Notes under the pieces: model-generated
What the model was told of the DNA's origin: nothing
The model's input: only the letters and a program-made list of their open reading frames with translations
The model's database searches: none
Position numbers and translations under genes: made by a program
Shown: one piece after another, positions 41,915-52,800 of the stretch
Layout of the letters: each line of letters starts with the position of its first letter
Position numbering within the stretch: position 1 is the stretch's first letter
Source: Thamnaconus septentrionalis
Lineage: Eukaryota; Chordata; Actinopteri; Tetraodontiformes; Monacanthidae
NCBI GenBank assembly: GCA_009823395.1
Contig: CM020512.1
Span: 3,861,905-3,925,904 of the forward strand
Length of the DNA stretch: 64,000 nt
Direction: 5' to 3'

Positions 41915-41942
41915 ATGCACTTTTTTTTTTTTTTTTTTTTTA
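41915..41942. repeat. Poly(T) tract
   Basis: About 20 consecutive T in an otherwise mixed-composition stretch. It could be the tail of an old minus-strand retroelement, but no body is recognisable. Confidence 0.5.
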
Positions 41943-43007
41943 ATGTATTCTCCGCGCCCACGCGTGGGCGAGCAGCAACAATGGCCGTGCTAATGGAAAG
42001 AGTTCACTCAGCCCACTGCCGCCCGCAGAACAGAAAATGGTAATAGATATTGACGGCGCTCAATCAATCCCGCTCCTTTTTTTTTTCCTTCCCTCCGGCC
42101 GGAGAGTGTCTGGGCCCCCCCGAGTCTCAAGTCAAGGCGTCGCGGGAGCTTGCTGGTGCACCCCACGGCTCCGAGGGCTGCAACATTTTCAAGGCCGCTC
42201 CGTCCGAATGCGGACATTCCTGCCAGCGAGGTTTTTCTTGTTTTTACATTTCTGCCGCAACCAAACTCACAAGCGGGGGAATCTCTGTCCACCGCCGCTG
42301 CCGCCGTCGCGATGTTTGTTAAAGCGTCCCGATGCCGGAGGTCGCAGGTACTCAGCCGCCTTTTGCCGTGAAAAGCCGAAATTGTTTCGGCGCAAAAAAC
42401 AAAAAAAAACGCAGCGGCGCGCCCGAACGAAATTACAGGGGGATTAACTCCACATTGTTCCTCTGCCTTCGACTCAACTGACACATCCCCACTTATTCAA
42501 GTCCTTAATTACAGTTTTACAGCGTGTGGGTGGTTTGAAACTGCAGTGATTGCGGGAGAGCAGAGAGGATGAAACACGCTGGCTGGAGTTGACCAGCATG
42601 GTGGCGGGTACAACTTGTTTCTCCGGCACACGGCGTTCGGAGAAGAGTTTGCGCACAGGTTTTCATCCTCATATTCTGTTTTATGACGTCTCACAAGATC
42701 TCACATCTGTCTTACGCCAGCGGTGATATATGGGTAAAAGTCACGAGGCATTGAATAGGTCCATCGTGTTCTGGGCTACTGGAGACACTACAGATGCTCA
42801 CTGCTGGCAAATTAAAACAGCTTTTTGAACTATTATGTAATATCTGATATACAATATTTGCTCTCACACACACACACACACACACACGTTATATTTGTGT
42901 ATGTCATATGATATTTATGCCCATAGGTACATACTGTATATACATATATACAGTAAATGCATAGCAGCATCTATATATGTATAGGTTACTTACTGTCAGT
43001 ATATTAT

Positions 43008-43021
43008 AGACAGATAGATAG

Positions 43022-43096
<75 letters not shown>

Positions 43097-43113
43097 CAGA
43101 TAGATAGACAGAT
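43008..43113. repeat. (GATA)n microsatellite
   Basis: Over 20 GATA units, with GACA variants at the edges. On the minus strand it produces a spurious (YLSI)n open frame. Confidence 0.95.
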
Positions 43114-43393
43114 ATTCATGTCTCCAGTATTCAGAGAAGAGTTTGTCAAAAAAAAAAAGTGAAAGAGTGAACCTTGTCCTCTTTCATCCTTGCCGGCGTC
43201 TGATTGGACATTGATTTGAACGCCGCTCGCTGCGTCTCTCCCACCATCGCGGCCTTTTGTTGACTCGGCAGCGGCACCGTCTCTCTTCTCCCTCCTCCAT
43301 TGATCTTGGGTGACTGTCCTCTTCCCTGATGACCGGCTGACTGCACCATGAGGAAGCACTTCATTACGGTACAGCGCTGGGAGCAGCCCAAAC

Positions 43394-43395
<2 letters not shown>

Positions 43396-43426
<31 letters not shown>
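43396..43426. repeat. (CA)n microsatellite
   Basis: About 15 CA units. Confidence 0.9.
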
Positions 43427-43428
<2 letters not shown>

Positions 43429-46400
43429 TGGACGCTTTGAAAGAGACGGCCTGGTTCCCGTGTCACCCGCTTGCGCACGCTGAGCCTGTGCGCGTGAGAG
43501 CAAATTAGCCACGCCGGCGCGCGCACACGGCGGGCGACAAACCAGCGTCTGGCAAACGTGCTCGGTTTGATGACGCAAGCCGCTCGGCTCCCAGTGCTTA
43601 TGGATGACGAGTCGGTACATTAGTTGCTTTTTCATGTTCGCACACACACATAGACACACTTGGACAAAGCTTGAAAATCCTGCAAAAAAACCCATCTACT
43701 TGAAAATGTAAATGGTGAATCCACATTGTTGTGTTTTTTGGATGAAACTTTGCACCCTCACAGTTACCCTCACCTATTTTCCACGATGCTCTCAGTGTGT
43801 CTTCACGTTGCGCTCACCTGTCAGGTGTTCTCGATGTTAATTCGACAGAGCGTGCTGCGGTGCGTCGTTAGACCTCTCACACCTTCGGCTCTGACCTGAC
43901 GGTGTTGGCTCTGTGACCTCGGGGTGTGAAGGGCTGTTGTTAGCAGCGTCTTTCAGCCAATGGGAGGTATTGGCCGTTCATTTGCGTAAATGAAAAGTCG
44001 GAATGCCTTTTTGGAAATCTCTTTTTCTTCTTTCTTTTTTTCAGCTATTACGACTCAGTGCCGGTCGCACGCTGCTTTCTGACAGATCACTTCAACCTGT
44101 TCGACGAGCGCCCTGCAACCAGTGTCATTTATTGATTTCTCACTAATACAGTTTTTTGAAACTGAGTTATTTAGTCTGTTACTCAGTTTGTCATATTCCC
44201 ACTGGAACAGTTACAGGTTGTCGGTGGCGACCAGTGAGAACAGGGACACTCGTATCTGTCCTAAGTCTGAAATCAATGTGTTTGTGACCTTTGACCTCAG
44301 CGGTTCTAACAACGGCCTATCTTTGCTGTTTACTTTTAGCTGGGTTCGCTCTTAGAATTTGACTAAAGATGCAAAATGTCTTATTTCTTACATTTTAATA
44401 TTTTATGAGTCTAATGGTGCTGCCAATACTCACGTTTTTTATTTATCTATTTGTGACATCTGCGTAATGAGTCATGAAACTGAGTAGATTCAGATCCAGT
44501 GGCTGTATATATATAAAGCCATATATATGTATTAACAAAATATGGAGTGCATAGAAACATATTTTTCAAGCCATTCCTTGGCGGTAATTCTCTTTGAACG
44601 CATCGTGCGACTTTGTTCCGCTGCTATGTTCACTTCAGTGACGATGGAGTGTTTTTAAAAGCCAAAACCGTCCATTAAAAAAAAAGAAAAAGAAAAAACA
44701 GGGTTCTGTAGTTTCCCTCTACTTAGACTGTAACGAAGAGACAACCCATTCAGTACAAATTTAGTGATTTGTTCGTTCTGGCATTTCATTAAAAGCCTTG
44801 CAGGTGCCGCGCCGTGCGTGTCTACGACTCGCACCGACCTGTGAGATGCTAATGCGGCGAGGAGCCCGTCAGCTGGTCCTCTGAGAGTCACTTCGATGGG
44901 GACGGTGACGAGGGGGACGGAGGGCGGCGATTATGCACTTCGTGTTGTCCGCGGGGAGAACTTATGGCCCACTTGTCATCCACTCCGCGGCGTGATTGTG
45001 AGCGCCGAGGGCTCTGCGAGCGAGAGGTTACCTACCCAGTGTGCCAAGAGTAGGGCACGTGCTATTTTTATTCCGGAGTGAAAATAATCTGCAATTTTGT
45101 TATCCGGCGCCTGGCTGCGCGTCAGCCGGACTGGACGCCTGTTTGAACATGACCAGCGAGGCGGCTTTGTTGCCGCCTGCAGCTCTGGAACGATCTGAGG
45201 AAGTGGGAGCCACTAGGTGTAAAAACATCTACTGGATCCCTTCTGAAAAATGTTGCTTGTTTGCCTTCAGTCAGATTCTATGACTTTGATCTCTCTTTGA
45301 TAAAACCTACAAAAAAATCATCTACAACAAAGTGAACAGTGCGCCATCGCCAGTGAATTGGTCTTCACTGTGCAGATATTACTACCTCGACCCTCACCTC
45401 TTCCCCATGTCTTGGTCCTTCATCAGCGGCAGCGTCTCGTCGTTAAGAAGGAGGCTGCTCTCCTTTTAGATATACAGGTAAAAAAATATGCTACTTCCTC
45501 CAGGATGCCTTTAAATTTTGAATAGTCACGCAACTGAGGGGTCGAAACTTTTACTTACTGCCTTGATTTTGAGTCTGAGTGCTTTTCCAGCAACACTGGC
45601 TGGCTGGCTGCCCCTGTAAATGTGACACTCCTGCAAGCCTTAGTAAGCAGCAAGCAGCAATCAGTGCGACGTTACATCAACACTTGGAGGCGTTGTGAGG
45701 GTCCGACGGGGTCTTACCTGCGGCGGCATGCAGGCCGCTGGTGATTACCCCCGCTAGTGTTTTTGATGTCTGCTTTTGATTGTTAACGATCCCGGACGAG
45801 AGGACAAGACCTCCGCCGCATGTTAACATTTCTTTTCTGAGCTGTTTACTGGTTTCATCAGACGGTTTTGCAACCTCCATTAACTTTCCTAGTGGCATTT
45901 TTAAAGTGGCACCAATGGAAAAAAAAAAAAATCAGCGGGCGCAATTAGATCGACCTGGGAGCAAAAGAATTTTAAAGATTTTCTCATCTGATTTGACAAA
46001 TGTAATGCTAACGAATCATCCTGCGTAATAACCAGACGCTGTCATTAGGTCTGGCCAATGGCTAAAGCCCGGACCTGACGGGAAGTAAAATAAAGGCCGT
46101 TTCATCTTCAAACATATCTTAAATGATCAAATGTGCCTGTCTGAAGATTCGTTCTGCTGCCGCTCGCAGGCGACTGGAAAGGAAACCCTGAGACACATGT
46201 CAGCTCTCTCAAATTAAGAACCATTGTTGCCTTAATACGGTTAATACAGGCCGAGTAGTGCTTCACTTCTAATGCCGTCATCTTCACTGCAGTCCTACTT
46301 CCGGTGGGAGCTTTATTTAGGCATCATTTGTCGCAGGGTTGCAGCTTTTCATCAGCATGCAACTGCAACACAGTGTCCAGGATTTTGCTTTTGTCAATCT

Positions 46401-48188
46401 GTGTCCTTAACATAGCTTAACGTCCTACAATACCAGCATGTTCACTTGACCGTTCTGTAAATACTAATAATGATTGTAAATAACTCTTGAAATCAGTCAG
46501 TCTGGTCTTAAAAAAAAAAATAAGGACATAAACATAAATATGGGACGTCTAAGGAGCTCCTTCACTGGTCCATGTATGAATATAAATAATTCAAGTTTAA
46601 AATGATCTCAGACTCTCTGAGGGAACAAAAACCATCCCTAGGGTCTGAATGTCACAATTGCCTTTATTTTTCCTGCCAAGTGCTTCCTAAAGCTGCACTT
46701 TGCCTCCGTCGAGTGGCGCTGAGTGGTGCCTCTGTTGGTGCATCATCACCTGAGTGGCACATGGATGATAAGTGAGAGGACACATGTCATCTGTCCCTCT
46801 CAGCCAGCTCACAATCAGGCGGAAAGGAAGGCAAAAAAAAATAATAATAATAAAAAGAAACAGTGATGTCACCATTTTAAAAGTGTACCGTCGGCGTCGG
46901 CATTCGCAGGAGGGAAATAAATGCTGACATTCGTTTGCGTAATTATTATAATTAAGTTCAAATATAAGCCATTAGTGCTATAGCATTAGCGAGGATGGCG
47001 CTGGGTTATCGCTAGATTGTTTATTGTCCCGCCGCTGCTGCTTGAAAGCTTCCATCGCCTCTGAATCACATTTGTTTCCACGTTCTCTCCAAGCAGGCGG
47101 CATGAATGCTGCTCGGAAGCCGCGTTGTGATAAAGTCACGGTGACATTAAAGCCTTTGGCTCAGTGCAGCGAAGTGAAAAGGGGCCTCGCTGCGTTTGGG
47201 AAACGGTCGCTAACAAGCCGCTGACTGTTTTTTTTCCTCTCCTCCAATACCAGTAATTATGGCAGATGGACTGCACTTAGATTGCATGATTATGCCTTAC
47301 AATTTTCCTCCCCTGTTCACACACGCTGCTTAGGCAACACACCTACCGCACAATCTGAGGTCAAGGACCTTCAAGGCAGGAGGAGGAGCTGGGAATCGTC
47401 ACCTGACCACAAGGATTAAAAGTTCAGTTGATCCGTTGGTGCCAGTTTTTGGATCTTGATTTCTTTTTTCCAGTGTCTGATAGAGCATCCTCACATGATT
47501 AAAAAGAAAAAATGTAGATCTAGAAAAACAGTGTGAAAGCTCTGATCACATGGCAGTTTTGGTATGTTAAAGGCATTTTTTTTTTTTTTTTTTTAACCAA
47601 ATTGGATTATAAAACTCTACTATTTAAATACAACAAAACAAAAATAAATAAGGAAAAGGTCCCATTTAATACCAATATTTTTCAGCCTGGATTCAAGCTG
47701 AGCGGCTTTCAACAATTAATTAACCCATTAAAAAAAAACCTTTCAGCTCTCCAGTGAACAGTATTTTCAGCGCTCCCTTTACAGCTTTTGGCTAAAACAT
47801 TCAGTTTGAGCTCCCACATACTTGACTGGATTTTCAACATGTTTGGAAGGAGACAATAACAGGGAGGCCAGGAGACCGGCAAACACCTGGTTGGAGGTTG
47901 ATGTCACCTGTGTAGGGGAGGAAATATCTAGACACAAATAATAATATCTCCCCAATATGTATTCCGTCGTTCCGGTGCTGAGATGAAGATTTCAAAGTAA
48001 AGTACATAATAATTAATTTAATCTGACTCCATTTAAAAAGTGACTTTACTTATATACATTGATTGAAAAGAATACTTCACTAATGATTAAGAATATAGAC
48101 TATAATAATTAAGTTCTAGTGGTCTGAAAATAGTCTTCAGTTCAGGGACGGCATACATAAATTAACCAAACTATTCAGTTTGTTTATT

Positions 48189-48484
48189 AAACATGGAAGA
48201 ATAGCCTTGGTGTCTGGGTTGGAGTATTCAGAGGTTATAGAACATGATATCCAATCTTATCTGTCCAACTCAGAGGTTAAGGGTTTGAATAATGTCCAGT
48301 GAAACTTACCATATAACTAAGGTCATCCAGTGACCTTCTTAACATAGAAGAACAGCCCAGACATCTAGGTTGAGATATTCAGAGGTTTATATCATCTAAC
48401 TTAATAGTTCAAAAACATGATACTCAATCTTTTCTATTCAACTCAGAGGTAAAGAGTTACTCGGATAAATTTACCATATAACTG
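48189..48484. repeat. Degenerate direct repeat, two copies of about 135-145 bases
   Basis: Copy A is 48189-48322 and copy B is 48341-48484. Shared blocks in the same order are AACATRGAAGAA, TATTCAGAGGTT, ACATGATAYYCAATCTT, CAACTCAGAGGT and TACCATATAACT. They are separated by diverged spacers. No coding signal or known element was recognised. Confidence 0.7.
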
Positions 48485-48655
48485 GAGACTAAATCAATAT
48501 CTGATGTCAGATTATTCTCCACATAGAACAAAAGTCTCAACAAGTCGATATTGAAGGGAAATGGATGACATACCAGTTTATTGCGAAGTCCTGAGTGAAA
48601 ATGCAGCAAAAATATAACAGACCGGTTGTGTAGAAATGGTAGTGAGCAGATCAAG

Positions 48656-48760
48656 ATGAAGAAGAAGAAGAAGAAGAAGAAGAGTAACAAGGACAAGAAG
48701 AAGCTTGAGGAGAACCTGGAGGAGAAGCAGAAGAAAAGGAGAAGAAGAAAAAGCCACGGG
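48656..48760. repeat. (AAG)n purine-rich tract
   Basis: GAAGAAG units followed by a long, impure purine-only stretch. It gives Lys/Glu-rich or Leu/Phe-rich open frames that are composition artefacts. Confidence 0.8.
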
Positions 48761-49359
48761 GTTCTTGCTCTTTCCCTTAAATATCCTCCCAGAACAGAGG
48801 CACCTCGAAAATGCATACTCAAAGGATTCAATGGGGATTCCATTCCTATTTAGGAACCTTTTGCCCATCAGGGGTTCTTTTCCCGTGACAATAAATCACC
48901 TCGACCTTTGTACTTCTCGCACTGAGACACACAACATTATGAAGGGAGGTCAGGTCAACAAAAGGTGTTAGTTTTAGGTGATAACAGACCTCAAGTCCCC
49001 AAAAGGTGACGTCTGAACTTAATTGGTTAGTCACAAATAAAGAAAAGATAAAACATCACAGTTGTTACCCTCAGTCTTGGGAAAAACTGCCATTGTTTAT
49101 AGACAACGTTTCAGGGTGGGGGTTTGACTGTCTTACACCTGTAACCTGAAGGGGGCGACATTTTGTGATGTCACAAAGGGCCAACTTCCATAAATTTCAG
49201 AAAGGTACAGGCAAGCAAGCAAATAATTCAATAATCTTCTGCTGGCTGACAGGTTAGAGACACATGTGATTGTTGCCTTGTTGATTGGGCATCTTTTTTG
49301 TTAAGTTTTTTTTCCTTTTACATAATTCTGTAATTTAGTTTTATATCTATATATGTATC

Positions 49360-49363
<4 letters not shown>

Positions 49364-49392
<29 letters not shown>
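49364..49392. repeat. (TA)n microsatellite
   Basis: About 14 TA units flanked by TATACTGTATATA imperfect repeats. Confidence 0.9.
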
Positions 49393-49396
<4 letters not shown>

Positions 49397-49820
49397 TGTA
49401 TATATACTGTATATATACATTCGTTTTATATATTTTCAATCATAGAACAATGAAAACATGTTTTGCTATCACGTGGATGCAGCCTCTGAATCTTTAAAAA
49501 GGCAAATTTTGACGAAGACAAGCCAGAGACATTAAACAACAGCGATACGATGCCTATCCCAGCTGTGAGGTCTGCTGTAATGCGGTGGAATTAAAATTAA
49601 TTAAAGAGCGCAATAATAATGAATATAAATTATCCTGACATTTATCTGCTTCATAGATTTCTGTGGCCGAGGGAGGTGGCGAGCGATGACTGATCCTCCT
49701 GCCGCGCTCTGTTTACCTAAATGTCGGCCTGCCAGCCCGGCCGGGTTCAGTCACCCTCAGAGCAGCCGTGGCTAATGTTTCCTTAAAGCTGAAATATCTG
49801 GACTGGACTGTTTAAACAAC

Positions 49821-52800
49821 ATGAACGGGTGAGTCTCAGCATTGACTCTCTTTTTTTTTTGCTAAACAACAACGCTACATTACGTCTTTAATTTTTTTTT
49901 CCACCCTCAGTTGGTGTGGTGTCCTGGTGCTGTCCTCCCTCAGCCTTGCCTCCCTGAGCGTGGAGCTAACAGGCCCATACGGCAGCTTCACCTCCCCAAA
50001 CTTCCCGCAGCCGTACCCGGACGAGCAGCTGGCCGTGTGGAACATCAGCTTGCCGCTCGGCCACAGGGTCAAACTTTACTTCCGCCACTTCAGCTTGGAA
50101 CCGTCGCACCTTTGCGAATACGACTACGTACAGGTAACAGCGTTTGGAGGAACATTAGCAAAGAAGAAGCCCTACTATAACCACGCAATCACACATAAAC
50201 ATTTCAACGCAGAATATACACTGAAAGACATGAAATGTTTATTGACACATACACACATAACAAAAATATGGGCATTCACCCTCTAAGTCCATAAAAATAA
50301 AAAATAAAAATACCCAGGGTTTTGTAACTCAAAAAAACTCAGTTAAGGTATCATTTTGTTGGCGTGCATGTTGGCGCTCATTTGAATCCTTTGTGATAAG
50401 TGCATTCTCAGTACTCACTGCTCACTGATTCTCAGACCCTCATAAACGATCCACAGCAGTCAGACCTTCCGTTCAGTGGAGAAGGTGACGACCTGAGCAC
50501 CCTCTACACAGCAGCAGCAGGCTAGCAGGCTAGCAAGCGTGTAGGATTCGCGGCGTCGAAGCGGGCAGAATGAAGGCCGGCAGGAGGCCAGACAGGCACA
50601 CTATGCAGAAATTCACAACGCTAATAAACTCTACTGTTCACTCCCATAAATGTTCATACTGCCACCAGTTCACATAGAGTGCATACTCACTCAGGAATCC
50701 CAGCGCAAAATACTCTCCCACACACACTCAGTCTCCTTCCTGTCCCGACTAGCGAGGACGAGGCGAGAATTTCCGTCTGAAACAGCTCCAAACACGGCTC
50801 ACTTCAACATTCTGTAGCAGATAACACGCAGATAAACCACTGGCTTGCAATTGGAGTTAACAGCAATAACTTTCAACAGGTTTGAATGCTTACAACTAGC
50901 TCTTCAGGTTATCGTTTTTCTCTTCCTCGTTTAACCCCGACATTAGCCTGAGCGTCGTCTCCCACACTTTTTTTTAGTCCCACCCCTTTCTCGGAATTAG
51001 GTAGGTAGTTGACGCTCATCTCTGACTGACACTAATTGGCTACTTAAAGATGGACACCTTGCTGCCCAAATAGACAGAGGAAATGACATGAGACGTTCAA
51101 GGACCCTCCAGAGCATGGGACATTTCAGTATCTCCCCACATAGAGTACCAAATGAAATTCCCCCCATTAATTATTAACTTTTTTCACAACAGCAGTAATT
51201 TAACCAGCAATATTTCAACTTATACTGCATATTTATTAACTGAGCACACATGTAAACAAACACAATTTCATACATTTTAAGCAGGACACTGCGTTATTAC
51301 ATTTCAGAACCGGTACTTTCTTACTTGTACTTGTGCAAAGGAGTCAAATCTGTACTTTTACCAAAGTATTTTTTTACAATGGTATCCGCACTTTTGCTTA
51401 AGTATAGAATGTGAATACTTTTGCCACCTCTGCCTCTAATACTGCGTCTGACTCAGACGTCCCTCTCACCGCTGCCTACCAGGTCCGGGCCGAGGGAAAT
51501 GAAACCCTGCGATTCTGCGGCGAGGAGGCGCGGAGCTACGAGAGCGCCCCGAGGAACGCCGTCATCCGCTCGGCCGGGAACCTCCTGTCAGTGGTCTTTA
51601 GGAGCGACTACTCTAACGAGGGCCGATTCACGGGCTTCCAAGCGTTTTACGCCTCGGAAGGTGACGCTGAAGATGTGACGTTTGCCGCCCGCCGGCGGAC
51701 GTGTTTCTTTTTTTTCTTTTTTCTTTCCCAATTACAGCGAGCAACGTGTCGCGGGGAGGTTTAGGTAGAAAACAGGGCCAGGCTTAATCATCGTTGCAGG
51801 GATGTGCAGGGGGAACAAAGAGGAGAAAGCTGCGTGTTTCTTTTTAAAGGACCAGTGTGTAGAGTTTAGCAGCATCTAAAGGTCAGTGAGGGTACTGCAA
51901 ACATTGAAAACGTTAATCACAGTTGGGAATAGTTAATCACAGTTAACAGCTGGTGATGTCAGAATGAAATGATCAAACTCACTTTTTGCGATACTGTAGA
52001 AACATGGGGCGACACGGTGGCGCAGTGGTTAGCGCTGCTGCCTCACAGCAAGAAGGTCGTGGGTTCGATTCCGGGGCCTGGGCCTGTGACCTTTCTGTGT
52101 GGAGTTTGCATGTTCTCCCCGTGTCTGCGTGGGTTCTCTCCGGGTTCTCCGGCTTCCTCCCACACTCCAAAAACATGCATGTCAGGTCAATTGAACATTC
52201 TAAATTGTCCATAGGTGTGCATGTGAGTGTGAATGGTTGTCTGTTTCTATGTGGCCCTGCGATGAACTGGCCACTTGTCCAGGGTGTCACCCTGCCTTCG
52301 CCCTAAGACAGCTGGGATAGGCTCCAGCAGACCCCCGTGACCCTGAATTGGAATAAGTGGGTATAGAAGATGAATGAATGAATGAATGAATGTAGAAACA
52401 TGGAGGTGCATTAAGGTTAAAAAAAAAAAGTTATAAAAATATAATTTCAACAGCAGTTGTGGATTTATCTCACTGAAAACCTACACATGCATTTTTTATT
52501 CCATTTCATGCTTCTAGATTCCTTTAAACGTCCCACGCTGGTGCCTTTACGTTCACGAATTGTGTGGGTTTTTTTTTTTAATAGCACTTGTGTTTTCTTT
52601 TTGATTGTGCAGTTCCTCCTTTCATGCACCGCCTCAAATTAATCCTTTCAGTCCCCAGAATTGCTTCTTTGAATTCTGTCAGTTAGAGCTGTTGTTTTAA
52701 TAGGAGCCTCCGCCGGAGCTGCAGCTTTGTTTGAGATGTTCTTTCAGCTGCCTAATCATTGTTTTGTCTCACCTAATGAACGTGAATGTTTTTTTTTTCT

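Larger units (their letters stand above)
33595..49820. other. Gene-poor interval between cort and masp2
   Basis: No coding exon of a recognisable family was found on either strand in 16 kb. Longer open frames here are repeat-driven or lack any recognisable domain. Mixed-composition, non-repetitive stretches at about 41200-42450, 44760-45080, 47000-47350 and 49500-49800 could be conserved regulatory DNA, but this cannot be shown without a cross-species alignment. Confidence 0.45.

Noticed and set aside
42904..43695. Minus-strand open frame of 263 codons
   Set aside because: Created by the GATA repeat (YLSI units) and CA repeat; no family resemblance.
48457..48868. Leu/Phe-rich minus-strand frame resembling membrane segments, and Lys/Glu-rich plus-strand frame
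   Set aside because: Both are translations of the AAG-rich purine tract.
52008..52080. Functional tRNA gene at the SINE head
   Set aside because: A and B box-like words are present, but no cloverleaf can be drawn and the body continues into a SINE with a GAAT tail.
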